Positions 44,820 through 54,795 of a stretch of DNA of 64,000 nucleotides are shown here, piece by piece. A model generated the notes under the pieces. The model was given only the letters and a program-made list of their open reading frames with translations, was not told the DNA's origin and searched no databases. Each line of letters starts with the position of its first letter. The stretch's first letter is position 1. The DNA lies in NCBI RefSeq assembly GCF_036322625.1, contig NZ_AP027266.1, positions 1,305,001 through 1,369,000 of the forward strand, read 5' to 3'. Made by a program: the position numbers and the translations under genes. This DNA is from Roseicyclus marinus. GTDB taxonomy: Bacteria; Pseudomonadota; Alphaproteobacteria; Rhodobacterales; Rhodobacteraceae.

Positions 44820-45299
44820 TCAGCGCGCGCCCGTCTCGAAGGTTGCGCTCAGCACCATGGTCAGGGCGTGGCGCAGGGCGGCGGCCCGCACCTCGGCCCG
44901 GCCGATGGCGCCGAACTCGCGGGTTTCGGTCAGCACCTTGCGCCCCGAGGCGAGGCCGAAACAGACGCGCCCCTCGGGCTTGTGCTCCGATCCGCCGGGC
45001 CCGGCGATGCCGGTGACCGAAACGGCGATCTGCGCCTGCGAGCGGTCGAGCGCGCCCGATGCCATTTCTGCCGCCACGGCCTCGGACACCGCGCCGTGAG
45101 TGGCCAGCGTTTCGGGCCGCACGCCCAGAAGATCGGTCTTGGACGCATTGGAATAGGTGACGAAGCCGCGCTCGAACACGTCGGACGATCCCGCCACATC
45201 GGTCAGCGCGGCGGCGATCATGCCCCCCGTGCAGCTTTCGGCGGTGGCAAGTTTCCAGCCCCGCCGCCGCAACGCCTCCAGCACGTCGGCCGCCGTCAT
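44820..45299 (-). CDS. pncC: Nicotinamide-nucleotide amidase (CinA C-terminal family)
   Basis: 159 residues, the stand-alone PncC/CinA_C form. The active-site region [20 protein letters not shown] (16-35) contains the catalytic Ser of NMN deamidase. [20 protein letters not shown] (about 91-110) is the second family motif. The enzyme recycles NMN to NaMN in the pyridine-nucleotide cycle. Its start overlaps the pgpA stop (ATGA), placing it third in the ispDF-pgpA-pncC operon. Confidence 0.92.
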   Translation of the reverse strand: MTAADVLEALRRRGWKLATAESCTGGMIAAALTDVAGSSDVFERGFVTYSNASKTDLLGVRPETLATHGAVSEAVAAEMASGALDRSQAQIAVSVTGIAGPGGSEHKPEGRVCFGLASGRKVLTETREFGAIGRAEVRAAALRHALTMVLSATFETGAR

Positions 45300-45790
45300 C
45301 CCATCACCCGGGGCAGATGCGCGACAAAGGCCAGAACGGCCACGACCAGCGCCGCCATCCAGCCCGCGATCAGGTCATCGGCCATGACGCCAAGCGCCCC
45401 CTCCTGCCGGTCGGCCCAGCCCACCGGGCCGGGTTTGAGGATGTCGAAGGCGCGAAAGGCGAGGAAGGCCGTCAGAACACCCGGCCAGAGCGCCCAGAAC
45501 TCCGCCCCCGCCATCTGCGCCCCGAGCGAGACCGGCCAGAGCGCGATCCATTGGCCCGCCACCTCGTCGATGATGATCTCGGAGGGGTCCTTGTCGGCGC
45601 TGTCCCGCGTTGCAACACCCACGGCCCACCAGCCAAGCGCGGTCACGGCAACAGTCGCGGCCAGCAACAGCCAGAACCCGCCCAGAACGTGCAGGGCCCA
45701 TGCCAGCACGACCGCCGCCGCACTGCCCCATGTGCCGGGGCCGGGGCGCAAATGGCCGATGGGTCCAAGGGTGCAGATCGCGCGGATCAT
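45296..45790 (-). CDS. pgpA: Phosphatidylglycerophosphatase A
   Basis: Membrane enzyme that dephosphorylates phosphatidylglycerol phosphate; 164 residues with about three to four hydrophobic segments. Signature residues are [19 protein letters not shown] near 9-27, [17 protein letters not shown] near 68-84 and [20 protein letters not shown] near 112-131. It overlaps ispDF by ATGA at its start and pncC by ATGA at its end, so translation of all three is coupled. Confidence 0.93.
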   Translation of the reverse strand: MIRAICTLGPIGHLRPGPGTWGSAAAVVLAWALHVLGGFWLLLAATVAVTALGWWAVGVATRDSADKDPSEIIIDEVAGQWIALWPVSLGAQMAGAEFWALWPGVLTAFLAFRAFDILKPGPVGWADRQEGALGVMADDLIAGWMAALVVAVLAFVAHLPRVMG

Positions 45791-46950
45791 GCCTTCACCA
45801 GCGTCACGGTGGCCAGCGCCGCGATCCCCTCTTCCCGACCGGTGAAGCCCAGCTTTTCGGTCGTCGTCGCCTTGACCGAGATGCGATCCACCTCGATCCG
45901 CAGCAATTCGGCCAGACGCGCGCGCATGGCGGCGGCCTGCGGCCCGATCTTGGGTTTTTCGCAGATCAGCGTCACATCGGCATGGGTGATGGCAAATCCG
46001 CGCGCGGCGGCCCGGTCGACGGCATGGCTCAGGAAGATATGGCTTTGTGCGCCCTTCCATTGCGGGTCGCTGGGTGGGAAATGCGTGCCGATATCGCCCT
46101 CGGCCAAGGCGCCATAGATCGCATCGGTCAGGGTGTGCAGACCCACATCGGCATCCGAATGGCCCTGCAGGCCGCGATCATGCGGCACGGCCACGCCGCA
46201 CAGCATCACGTGATCGCCGGGGCCGAAACGATGCACGTCAAAGCCGTTGCCGGTGCGGATATCCATGTCTGTCCTTTCGAGGATGCGGGCCGCGCGGTCG
46301 AAATCGCCCGGTGTCGTGATCTTGAGATTGTCTTCGTGCCCTGGCACGATGGCCACGTCGAGCCCTGCGGCCCGCGCGACCTCCACGTCATCGGCGGGAT
46401 CACCCACGAAAGCCGCATGGGCGGCAAGGATCGCGGGAAGGTGAAAGCCCTGCGGCGTCTGCGCCCGCCAAAGCCCGTCCCGCGCGACCGTCCCCTCGAC
46501 CAATCCCGCGCCGCGCCACAGCGCATCGGTCACGGCAAGGGCAGGGGCAGCGCCCGGATGATCGGCAAGGGCCGCGATGACGGCATCGATCACCTTGGGC
46601 GGAACGCCGGGGCGGGCCACGTCATGGATCAGCACCAGATCGGCCAGACCGTCGAGCGCGCTGAGGCCCGCCATGACCGAGGCCCCCCGCGTCGCCCCCC
46701 CGGTGACACGGGTCATGGGCGTTGCTCCTGCCTGCGGCAAAAGCTCGGGCGGGGCGTCATCGGCGGTGACAAGAACGATCCGTCGGATTGCGGGATGCCG
46801 GTCGAAGGCATCGACCGTCCATTGCGCGACCGTCTTGCCCGCAAGGTTGCGCCATTGCTTGGCAAGCCCACCGCCCGCGCGCAGACCGCGGCCTGCCGCG
46901 ACGATCAGCGCGGCGATGCGGGGGTGGTCGGAAGCGGGGTCTTGCGTCAT
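45787..46950 (-). CDS. ispDF: Bifunctional IspD/IspF (MEP isoprenoid pathway)
   Basis: 387 residues. The N-terminal half is the CDP-ME synthase: [20 protein letters not shown] near 14-33 and [20 protein letters not shown]. The C-terminal half, from about residue 228, is the MECDP synthase with [20 protein letters not shown] (metal Asp and His), [20 protein letters not shown] and [20 protein letters not shown]. The fusion is usual in alphaproteobacteria. I chose [10 protein letters not shown] as the start; a much longer open frame upstream runs into the divergent dusB promoter. Confidence 0.96.
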   Translation of the reverse strand: MTQDPASDHPRIAALIVAAGRGLRAGGGLAKQWRNLAGKTVAQWTVDAFDRHPAIRRIVLVTADDAPPELLPQAGATPMTRVTGGATRGASVMAGLSALDGLADLVLIHDVARPGVPPKVIDAVIAALADHPGAAPALAVTDALWRGAGLVEGTVARDGLWRAQTPQGFHLPAILAAHAAFVGDPADDVEVARAAGLDVAIVPGHEDNLKITTPGDFDRAARILERTDMDIRTGNGFDVHRFGPGDHVMLCGVAVPHDRGLQGHSDADVGLHTLTDAIYGALAEGDIGTHFPPSDPQWKGAQSHIFLSHAVDRAAARGFAITHADVTLICEKPKIGPQAAAMRARLAELLRIEVDRISVKATTTEKLGFTGREEGIAALATVTLVKA

Positions 46951-47131
46951 GTCGCGGTGATAGGCGCTGGACGCGCGCCGCACAACGGGGCAAGATGTTT
47001 GCTTAAATAATGCGCATGACGCCCGATTTTTGAGCGCCACCCCCGAGGGGCCCGGGCGTCCTGTTGCTTTCTTTTGAACTCCCCCGCGCTCCGACCTATC
47101 CCGGCAGGGCGTGCGCACAAGGAATAGGCAC

Positions 47132-48118
47132 TTGACTGTTTCACTGGCAGATATGCCGCTCTCGCCCCCGGTGCTTCTGGCGCCGATGGCGGGGATCACC
47201 GACAGGCCCTTTCGCGATCTCGTCGCCTCCTTCGGCGCGGGGCTTGTGGTGTCCGAAATGGTCGCAAGCCAGGAGATGGTGGAGGCCAAGGCCTCGGTCC
47301 GGGCCCGCGCCGAACTGGGCTATGATGCCGCCCGCACCGCCGTGCAGATCGCGGGCCGAGAGGCGCATTGGATGGCCGAAGCCGCCCGCATCGCCGAAGC
47401 GCAGGGCGCGCGCATCATCGACATCAACATGGGCTGCCCCGCCAAGAAGGTGACCAACGGCTATTCCGGTTCGGCGCTGATGCGCGATCCCGATCATGCC
47501 CTGCGCCTGATCGAGGCGGTGGTGGGCGCGGTCACTGTGCCCGTGACGCTCAAGACCCGGCTCGGGTGGGACGATGCCTGCCTGAATGCCGCCGATCTGG
47601 CGCGGCGGGCCGAGGGGGCGGGGGTGCGCATGGTCACGATCCATGGCCGCACGCGCTGCCAGTTCTACAAAGGACAGGCCGATTGGGCCGCGATCCGCGC
47701 GGTGAAAGAGGCCGTGACCATTCCCGTCATCGCCAATGGCGACATCACCGATACCGCGTCGGCGGCGCGCGCCTTGCGCCTGTCGGGGGCCGATGGCGTC
47801 ATGGTGGGGCGGGGCGCGCAGGGGCGGCCATGGGCCTTGGCCCGGATCGCGGCGGATATCTGTGGCACGGCCCCCCCCGATGTGCCGCAAGGCCCTGCGC
47901 TGGTCGCGCTGGTGGCCGGACATTACGAGGCGATGCTGTCCTTTTACGGGCGCGATCTGGGCCTGCGCGTCGCGCGCAAGCATCTGGGCTGGTACATGGA
48001 TGTGGCGGAAACGCCCGCCGATCTGCGCCGGCTTGTCCTGACAGCCCATGATCCGGCGCAGGTGATCGCCCATCTGCCCGATGCGCTGGAACCCCGGCAG
48101 AGACGGGTGGCGGCATGA
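47132..48118 (+). CDS. dusB: tRNA-dihydrouridine synthase DusB (NifR3)
   Basis: FMN enzyme that reduces uridine in tRNA; 328 residues. Visible motifs are [40 protein letters not shown] with the catalytic Cys (C102), [20 protein letters not shown] and [14 protein letters not shown] chose a TTG start ([13 protein letters not shown]) because AAGGAATAGG precedes it and because NifR3 proteins have this N-terminal extension; the ATG seven codons later lacks a ribosome site. It overlaps ntrB by ATGA, the classic nifR3-ntrBC arrangement. Confidence 0.93.
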   Translation: MTVSLADMPLSPPVLLAPMAGITDRPFRDLVASFGAGLVVSEMVASQEMVEAKASVRARAELGYDAARTAVQIAGREAHWMAEAARIAEAQGARIIDINMGCPAKKVTNGYSGSALMRDPDHALRLIEAVVGAVTVPVTLKTRLGWDDACLNAADLARRAEGAGVRMVTIHGRTRCQFYKGQADWAAIRAVKEAVTIPVIANGDITDTASAARALRLSGADGVMVGRGAQGRPWALARIAADICGTAPPDVPQGPALVALVAGHYEAMLSFYGRDLGLRVARKHLGWYMDVAETPADLRRLVLTAHDPAQVIAHLPDALEPRQRRVAA

Positions 48119-49197
48119 CGCAGGTGACGACAAGTCTTTGGGCCTCGCTCCCCATTCCGGCGCTGATCTGCGACGCCGAGGATCGTATCCGCGATGTGAA
48201 CCCCGCCGGTGAATTGTTCCTCAACGCCTCGCGCAAGGCGCTGGACGGGAGCCCGGTCTGGGACAAGATCTTTGTCGATGCGCCCCTGGAAGAGGCGTTC
48301 GCCCGCGTCCGCAGCGCCAGCGCGCCCCTCTTCGTCAATGCCGTCGACGTGGGCACCGGCAGCCGCAAGCCCGTGTCCTGCGACGTGCAGATCGCGCCCT
48401 TGGCCGACAAGCCCGACCATGTGCTTGTGCTGCTCGAAAGCCGCGAGCTTGCAGGCCGGATGGACCGTGCGATGTCGTCGAAATCGGCGGCGAAATCGGC
48501 CATCGGCATGGCCGAGATGCTGGCCCACGAGATCAAGAACCCGCTTGCGGGGATCACCGGGGCTGCCCAGCTCATTTCGATGAACGCGAGCGGAGAGGAT
48601 CGGGAACTGACCGACCTGATCGTCGAAGAGACGCGCCGCATCCTCAAGCTCTTGGGCCAGGTCGAGGAATTCGGCAATGTCCGCCCGCCCGACCGGCGCG
48701 CCGTCAATATCCACGACATCCTTGACCGTGCCCGCAAATCCGCGGCCATCGGTTTTGCCGCCCATATGACGATCGAGGATGATTACGACCCCTCCCTGCC
48801 GCCCACATGGGCCGATCCCGACCAGTTGCAGCAGGTGTTCCTGAACCTGCTCAAGAACGCCGCCGAGGCCGGGCGCGCGGGCGGCACCATCCGGCTGCGC
48901 AGCTTCTACGAGACCTCGCTAAAGGTGCGGCGCCGTGACGGAACCGGCGGCGTCGTGCCGCTCCAGATCGAAGTGATCGACGACGGCCCCGGTATCCGCC
49001 CCGATATCGCCGAGGATCTGTTCGAACCCTTCGTTTCGGGGCGCGAGAATGGCACGGGCCTTGGCCTCGCGCTCGTGAGCAAGATCGTGGCCGACCATGA
49101 CGGCTGGATCGCGGTCGACAGTGTGCCGGGGCGCACCGTGTTCCGCGTTTCGCTACCCATAGCGCCGAAAGACGCCCAGACAACCGGAGAGACCTGA
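48115..49197 (+). CDS. ntrB: Nitrogen regulation sensor kinase NtrB
   Basis: Cytoplasmic PII-controlled histidine kinase, 360 residues. An N-terminal PAS-like region (LPIPALICDAEDRIRDVNPA) is followed by the H box MLAHEIKNPLAGITGAAQLI with phospho-acceptor H138. The N box is QQVFLNLLKNAAEAGRAGG and the G boxes are VIDDGPGIRPDIAEDLFEPF and GTGLGLALVSKIVADHDG. It phosphorylates NtrC under nitrogen limitation. It overlaps the dusB stop and lies four bases before ntrC. Confidence 0.96.
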   Translation: MTQVTTSLWASLPIPALICDAEDRIRDVNPAGELFLNASRKALDGSPVWDKIFVDAPLEEAFARVRSASAPLFVNAVDVGTGSRKPVSCDVQIAPLADKPDHVLVLLESRELAGRMDRAMSSKSAAKSAIGMAEMLAHEIKNPLAGITGAAQLISMNASGEDRELTDLIVEETRRILKLLGQVEEFGNVRPPDRRAVNIHDILDRARKSAAIGFAAHMTIEDDYDPSLPPTWADPDQLQQVFLNLLKNAAEAGRAGGTIRLRSFYETSLKVRRRDGTGGVVPLQIEVIDDGPGIRPDIAEDLFEPFVSGRENGTGLGLALVSKIVADHDGWIAVDSVPGRTVFRVSLPIAPKDAQTTGET

Positions 49198-49200
49198 CAC

Positions 49201-50586
49201 ATGGACGGCACCGTTCTTGTCGCCGACGACGACCGCACGATCCGCACCGTTCTGACCCAGGCGCTGACGCGTGCGGGGTGCAAGGTGCATGCGACCTCGA
49301 GCCTGATGACGCTGATGCGCTGGGTCGAAGAGGGCAAGGGCGACCTGGTGATTTCCGATGTCATCATGCCCGATGGCAACGGGTTGGAGACGCTGCCCCA
49401 GATCACCGAGAAACGGCCCGGCCTGCCGGTCATCATCATCTCGGCGCAGAACACGATCATGACGGCGATCCAGGCGACCGAAAAAGACGCCTATGATTAC
49501 CTGCCCAAACCCTTTGACCTGCCCGATCTGATGAAACGCGCCGCACGTGCGCTGGACCAGAAACGCCGCGTGCAACCCCCGCGCACGCCCACGGCGGATA
49601 CACCCGCAGCCATTCCCGCCCAGCAGGAGGATCTGCCGCTGGTGGGCCGCACGCCCGCGATGCAGGCGCTCTACCGGCTTGTCGCGCGGGTCATGAACAC
49701 CGATCTGCCGGTTTTGGTGACGGGCGAAAGCGGGACGGGCAAATCGCTGATCGCGCGGGCCATCCACGATTTTTCGGATCGTCGCACGCTGCCCTTTGTC
49801 GTGGCGACCGCCGCCGACATGGAGGGGATGGACGGCCCCTCGGCTCTTGTGTCCCGCGCGCGGGGGGGATCGATCCTGTTCGACGAAGTGGGCGATCTGG
49901 ACGAAGAGGCGCAGGCGCGCATCGTGCGGATGCTCGACGCCTTTGGCGACAGCGCCCCGCGCGTCATGGCCACATCCCAGCGCGACCTGATGGAACGGAT
50001 GGAGGCGGGGCAGTTCCGTCAGGACCTGTTCTACCGTCTGGGCGGCGTGACGCTGAACGTGCCCTCCTTGCGCGAAAGGGTCGATGACATCCCGCTTCTG
50101 TCGGCCCATTTCCTGGCGCGGGGGGAACGCGACGGCCTGCCGCTGCGCCGCTTTTCGACCGAGGCGATGGACCTGATCCGCGCCTATTCCTGGCCCGGAA
50201 ACGTGCGCCAGCTGGAAAACACCATCAAGCGCCTGACGGTGACCGGGCAATCCGAGGAAATCACCAAGGCCGAGGTGGAAATGGTGCTGGGCAACCAGCC
50301 CGCCATCGAACCGCTGATGGGGGGCGGATCGGGCGACAAGCTGTCGGCTTCGGTCGCCAAACACCTGCGGCGCTATTTCGATCTGCATGGCGGGGTGTTG
50401 CCGCCCGCGGGGCTCTACAACCGCATCCTGCGCGAAGTGGAGACACCGCTGATCGAGATCGCGCTGGATGCCACCGGCGGCAATCAGGCAAAATGTGCCG
50501 ATCTTCTTGGCATCAACCGCAATACCTTGAGAAAAAAGATCACCGATCTGGATATCCGCGTGACACGCCGCCGCAAGTTGATGTAA
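49201..50586 (+). CDS. ntrC: Nitrogen response regulator NtrC, without GAFTGA loop
   Basis: 461 residues: receiver with phospho-acceptor Asp near 53 ([13 protein letters not shown]), AAA+ domain with Walker A GESGTGKS near 174-181 and Walker [17 protein letters not shown], and a Fis-type HTH at the end ([20 protein letters not shown]). Between Walker A and B, where sigma-54 activators have the GAFTGA loop, the sequence runs [20 protein letters not shown], so the loop is deleted. Rhodobacter capsulatus NtrC has the same deletion and works with housekeeping sigma-70 RNA polymerase. GGAGAG precedes the start. Confidence 0.95.
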   Translation: MDGTVLVADDDRTIRTVLTQALTRAGCKVHATSSLMTLMRWVEEGKGDLVISDVIMPDGNGLETLPQITEKRPGLPVIIISAQNTIMTAIQATEKDAYDYLPKPFDLPDLMKRAARALDQKRRVQPPRTPTADTPAAIPAQQEDLPLVGRTPAMQALYRLVARVMNTDLPVLVTGESGTGKSLIARAIHDFSDRRTLPFVVATAADMEGMDGPSALVSRARGGSILFDEVGDLDEEAQARIVRMLDAFGDSAPRVMATSQRDLMERMEAGQFRQDLFYRLGGVTLNVPSLRERVDDIPLLSAHFLARGERDGLPLRRFSTEAMDLIRAYSWPGNVRQLENTIKRLTVTGQSEEITKAEVEMVLGNQPAIEPLMGGGSGDKLSASVAKHLRRYFDLHGGVLPPAGLYNRILREVETPLIEIALDATGGNQAKCADLLGINRNTLRKKITDLDIRVTRRRKLM

Positions 50587-50655
50587 ACCCGCAACAGTCG
50601 CGTGGCCGAAGGGCGACAGGGAAACCCGGGCCGCGCCACCTTGGGGGAGCAGCCC

Positions 50656-52905
50656 GTGGACGAACCCGCGGACAGGCAGGCAGGCGGACTGCTGGACCGT
50701 TTCTGGCGGTTCAAGGATGATCCGTCGGTGCGCAGCGTGGCCACCTTTGGCCTCGTGCTGCTCGGGCCTGTTCTGGCGCTTCTGACTTTTCTGGTTCTCG
50801 GTCCCCTCTCCGACATGGCCGATGCGCCGGGGCTGCGGCTGATCCTGTTGGCGGATCTCGTCTATATCCTTGTCGTCGCGGCCCTTGTCCTGCGGGAGGT
50901 GGCGCGCATCGTCGCCTCGCGGCGGGCGCAATCGGCGGGGTCGCGTCTGCACCTGCGGCTGACGGGGGTCTTTACCCTTGTGGCGCTCGTGCCCACCATC
51001 CTTGTCGCCGTTTTCGCCACCATCACCGTCAACATGGGCCTCGAGGGCTGGTTTTCCGATCGCGTGTCGCGCGCGCTTGGCAATTCGGTGGATGCAGCCG
51101 TCGCCTATAGCGAGGAACACCGCAACGACCTGGAGACGGATACGCGGGCGCTGGCGAATTTCCTGAACCTCAACCGCCGCGCCACGGTGCTGTTGTCGGA
51201 TGGCGATCTGCGCCAATTGCTCAGCCAGGGCCAAAGCCGCATCCAGCGCGGGCTGGAGGAGGCCTTTGTCATCGATGGCGCGGGCGAGATCCGGGCGCGG
51301 GGGGAATCGAGCTATCTTTTCGATTACGACCGCCCGCTGGACATGGATCTGGCGAGCGCCGCCGAGGGCGAATTGGTCCTGATCGAGGATCGCGCCCAGA
51401 ACGAGTTTCGCGCGCTCTTGCGGCTTTCGGCCTTTCCCGACCGCTATCTCTACGTCAGCCGCGAGGTGGATGGCGCGATCCTGTCGCTTCTGGATGAAAC
51501 CCAGCAGACCGTGCAGCTTTATCGCCAGCTCGAGGCCGACAGGGGCCGTGTCCTGTTCGAATTCGGCCTGCTCTATCTGGGCTTTGCCATCATCATGGTT
51601 CTGGCGGCGATCTGGTTGGGCCTGTGGTTCGCCGAACGCCTGTCGCGGCCCGTGGGCCAGCTTGCGGGGGCTGCGCAGCGCGTGGGGCAGGGCGATCTGT
51701 CGGTGCGCGTTGCCGAAGAGGCGGGCGATGACGAAATCGCGATGCTGGGTCGGCTGTTCAACCAGATGACCCGGCAGTTGAAGGGACAGCGCGACACGCT
51801 TCTGGAACAGAATGACGCGACCGAGGCGCGCAGGCGGCTGTTTGACAGCGTGCTCTCGTCGGTCACGGCGGGGGTGATCGGCCTGAACGAGGCGGGCCGC
51901 GTCGATTTCATGAACCGCTCGGCGATCCGGCTGCTGCAGCTGGTCGATGCGCGCGACAACGGCCTGAGCCTTTCTGCCGCCATCCCCGAATTTGCCAATC
52001 TTTTCGAGCGCTTGCAGAAATCCACCGCCGAATCCGTGCAAGAGGAGATCAAGCTGACACGGGGCGGCAAACAAGAAAGCCTGCTGGTGCGCATGGCCGT
52101 GCGCCGCACGACCGAAGGCACGCTCGAAGGCTATGTGGTCGCCTTCGACGACGTGACGCAACTGGTCAGTGCGCAACGCATGGCCGCTTGGGGCGACGTG
52201 GCCCGCCGCATCGCGCATGAGATCAAGAACCCGCTGACCCCGATCCAGCTGTCCGCCGAACGGATCAACCGCCGCTTTTCCCGCGCGCTCGAGGGCGAGG
52301 AACAGGACAAGCTTGCGGAACTGACCGGCATCATCGTGCGCCAGACCAACGATCTGCGCCGCATCGTCGACGAGTTTTCCAAATTCGCCCGCATGCCCGA
52401 GCCCGAAACGCGGATCGAGGATCTGGCGAAACTCTTCCGCGAGGCGATCACCTTGCAAAAGGCAGGGCAGCCCGGTGTGGCCTTTGGCTTTGACATCCCC
52501 GAGGGGCCGGTCATGGCCGAGCTTGATGCCACGATGATCGGGCAGGCCTTTACCAACCTGTTGAAGAATGGCGGCGAAGCCATTGAATCCCTGCAGGAAA
52601 AGGGCGCGCCCGAGGGGCATCGCCCACAGTTGCGCGGGGCGCTCAGCACAAGCGGCACCATCGCCACCATCACCATTTGCGACAATGGCATCGGCCTGCC
52701 GGCCGACCGCGCCAAGCTGTTCGAGCCCTATGTCACCACGCGCGACAAGGGGACGGGGCTGGGCCTGCCCATCGTCAAGAAGATTATCGAGGAACACGGC
52801 GGGACGCTGGACTTGCTGGATGCGGAGCCCTTCGAGGCGGGCGCCCATCCAGGTGCCATGGCGCGCATTACCCTGCCGATCTTGCCCAACGGAGAGACAG
52901 CATGA
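50656..52905 (+). CDS. ntrY: Nitrogen regulation sensor kinase NtrY
   Basis: Membrane histidine kinase, about 749 residues. Hydrophobic segments lie near 25-55, 62-82 and 102-125, a periplasmic sensor region follows, then a segment near 300-325. The HAMP domain (ERLSRPVGQLAGAAQRVGQG) and a PAS domain precede the H box RRIAHEIKNPLTPIQLSAER (H521). N and G boxes are FTNLLKNGGEAIES and GTGLGLPIVKKIIEEHGG. I chose the GTG after GGGGGAG (50643-50649) rather than the GTG 18 codons upstream. Its stop overlaps ntrX. It is paired with NtrX in nitrogen and redox control. Confidence 0.93.
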   Translation: MDEPADRQAGGLLDRFWRFKDDPSVRSVATFGLVLLGPVLALLTFLVLGPLSDMADAPGLRLILLADLVYILVVAALVLREVARIVASRRAQSAGSRLHLRLTGVFTLVALVPTILVAVFATITVNMGLEGWFSDRVSRALGNSVDAAVAYSEEHRNDLETDTRALANFLNLNRRATVLLSDGDLRQLLSQGQSRIQRGLEEAFVIDGAGEIRARGESSYLFDYDRPLDMDLASAAEGELVLIEDRAQNEFRALLRLSAFPDRYLYVSREVDGAILSLLDETQQTVQLYRQLEADRGRVLFEFGLLYLGFAIIMVLAAIWLGLWFAERLSRPVGQLAGAAQRVGQGDLSVRVAEEAGDDEIAMLGRLFNQMTRQLKGQRDTLLEQNDATEARRRLFDSVLSSVTAGVIGLNEAGRVDFMNRSAIRLLQLVDARDNGLSLSAAIPEFANLFERLQKSTAESVQEEIKLTRGGKQESLLVRMAVRRTTEGTLEGYVVAFDDVTQLVSAQRMAAWGDVARRIAHEIKNPLTPIQLSAERINRRFSRALEGEEQDKLAELTGIIVRQTNDLRRIVDEFSKFARMPEPETRIEDLAKLFREAITLQKAGQPGVAFGFDIPEGPVMAELDATMIGQAFTNLLKNGGEAIESLQEKGAPEGHRPQLRGALSTSGTIATITICDNGIGLPADRAKLFEPYVTTRDKGTGLGLPIVKKIIEEHGGTLDLLDAEPFEAGAHPGAMARITLPILPNGETA

Positions 52906-54305
52906 GCGACATTCTGGTCGTCGATGACGAACGCGATATCCGTGAATTGATCTGCGACATCTTGCAGGACGAAGGCTATGCCACGCGCATGGCCGGATCG
53001 TCGGATGAATGCATGGCCGAATTGAACAAGGCCCAGCCAGGTCTGATGATCCTCGATATCTGGCTCAAGGACAGCAACATGGACGGGATCGACATCCTGG
53101 GCCATGTGAAGCGCGACAATCCCGATGTGCCGGTCGTGATCATCTCGGGCCATGGCAACATCGAGATCGCGGTCGCCGCGATCAAGCAGGGCGCCTATGA
53201 TTTCATCGAAAAACCCTTCAATATCGACCAGTTGCTGGTGGTGATCCGACGGGCGATGGAAACCTCGCGCCTGCGCCGCGAGAATGCGAGCCTGCGGCGG
53301 CAGGATGTGAAATCGGCCGAGATGGTGGGCAATGGCGCGGCCTTCCGCGTGCTCAAGGGGCAGCTCGACAAGGTCACCAAATCCAATGGCCGCGTCATGC
53401 TGACCGGCGGTCCCGGCGCGGGCAAGGAAGTGGCCGCACGCTACATCCACGCCCATTCCAACCGTTCGGGCGCACCTTTCGTGACGGTCAGTTCGGCGGC
53501 CATTCAGCCCGATCACATGGAAGAGGTGCTGTTCGGGCGCGAAAGCCCGGAACGCGGTGTGGAACAAGGGCTTTTGGAACAGGGACATGGCGGCGTCGTC
53601 TATTTCGACGAGGTGGCGGACATGCCCCCCGGGACCCAATCCAAGATCCTGCGCGTGCTGGTGGACCAGAGCTTTACCCGCGTCGGCGGCACGGCCAAGG
53701 TGCGGGTGGATCTGCGGGTCATCTCCTCGACCTCGCGCGACCTGATGGCGCTCATCGCCGAAGGGCGGTTCCGCGAGGAACTCTATCACCGGCTGAACGT
53801 GGTGCCGATCGAGGTCCCGAGCCTTGAGGACAGGCGCGACGACATCCCCGAGCTGGCGCGGCATTTCATCAATGAATTCAACCGCGAACAGGGTTTGCCG
53901 CTGCGTGAATTGGGCGAGGATGCGGTGGCGATGCTGCAGACCATGCGCTGGCCGGGGAATGTGCGGCAGCTCAGGAACGTGATCGAACGGGTGCTGATCC
54001 TGGGCGATGGCACCGGCCCGATCGAGGCGCGCGATCTGCCGGGGCAGGCCGAAGCCTCGGGCGATGACGCGGGCGCTGCGCTGTCCCCGACACTGACCAC
54101 GCTGCCCCTGCGCGAGGCGCGGGAATTGTTTGAACGTCAATACCTTATGGCGCAGATCAACCGGTTCGGCGGCAACATCAGCCGCACCGCGAGCTTTGTC
54201 GGGATGGAGCGCAGCGCGCTCCACCGCAAGCTCAAATCGCTGGGTGTGGTGACCAGCGGCAAGGCGGGCGGGCGTGTGGCGCAGATGGAGGATGACGAGG
54301 ACTAA
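52902..54305 (+). CDS. ntrX: Response regulator NtrX
   Basis: 467 residues: receiver with acceptor Asp at 52 (LMILDIWLKDSNMDGIDIL), AAA+ domain with Walker A TGGPGAGKEVAARYIH and Walker B GGVVYFDEVADMPPGT, R-finger region FREELYHRLNVVPIEVPSLE, and C-terminal Fis-type HTH (GNISRTASFVGMERSALHRK). The GAFTGA loop is replaced by a short FGRESPERGVEQG stretch, so it is unlikely to drive sigma-54 polymerase. It is the last gene of dusB-ntrB-ntrC-ntrY-ntrX and ends five bases before a convergent lipoprotein gene. Confidence 0.95.
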   Translation: MSDILVVDDERDIRELICDILQDEGYATRMAGSSDECMAELNKAQPGLMILDIWLKDSNMDGIDILGHVKRDNPDVPVVIISGHGNIEIAVAAIKQGAYDFIEKPFNIDQLLVVIRRAMETSRLRRENASLRRQDVKSAEMVGNGAAFRVLKGQLDKVTKSNGRVMLTGGPGAGKEVAARYIHAHSNRSGAPFVTVSSAAIQPDHMEEVLFGRESPERGVEQGLLEQGHGGVVYFDEVADMPPGTQSKILRVLVDQSFTRVGGTAKVRVDLRVISSTSRDLMALIAEGRFREELYHRLNVVPIEVPSLEDRRDDIPELARHFINEFNREQGLPLRELGEDAVAMLQTMRWPGNVRQLRNVIERVLILGDGTGPIEARDLPGQAEASGDDAGAALSPTLTTLPLREARELFERQYLMAQINRFGGNISRTASFVGMERSALHRKLKSLGVVTSGKAGGRVAQMEDDED

Positions 54306-54310
54306 GCCGC

Positions 54311-54769
54311 TCAGGCCGGGTTCACGATCAACGCAGGACCGGGCGCGGGGCGGTAGAGGCAGGTTCCGCCGGTGAGGGGCGGCATGGTCGTGCTGAGCAC
54401 GATGGCCTCTCCCTCCTCGCAGCGGGGCAGGCCGACCTCGGTATAGCCGCGCGCGCCCATGCAGCCGGCAAAGGCCGTGCGGCGGAAGTTTTCATTGAGA
54501 TCAACGGTATAGGGATCGCCACCGTCGAAATAGCCGGGGCGGATGGTGCAGCTGCCCGCGCTGTTGCAGACCTGCCGGGGCGGGACATAGACGCGGGGCG
54601 TGTAGCGGATCTGGGTCTGGACCGGAAAGCGGGACAGGGCGTGGCGCTCGCAGCCCGCGATATCGGCGTCGCGGGTGGCGAGGGTGACGCCTGCGGCATG
54701 GTAGACGGTTTCGGTCACGCAGGCCGAAAGCAGGCTTGCGGCGAGGGAGGCGAGGATCAGGCGGCGCAT
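54311..54769 (-). CDS. Lipoprotein of unknown function
   Basis: 152 residues. The signal peptide has a lipobox LLSAC near 13-17 (MRRLILASLAASLLSAC). The mature part has four or more further Cys (AGCERHAL, QVCNSAGSCT, AGCMGARGY, PRCEEGEA), which may form disulfides. ENFRRTAFAGCMGARGYTEV resembles a motif I have seen in small alphaproteobacterial lipoproteins. No specific function. It converges with ntrX. Confidence 0.75.
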   Translation of the reverse strand: MRRLILASLAASLLSACVTETVYHAAGVTLATRDADIAGCERHALSRFPVQTQIRYTPRVYVPPRQVCNSAGSCTIRPGYFDGGDPYTVDLNENFRRTAFAGCMGARGYTEVGLPRCEEGEAIVLSTTMPPLTGGTCLYRPAPGPALIVNPA

Positions 54770-54795
54770 GGTTCGGTCCCTTGTCAAAGCAGTCG

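Noticed and set aside
49153-52848. 1,231-residue minus-strand open frame
   Set aside because: Antisense of ntrC and ntrY, which have complete domain motifs in the plus frame.
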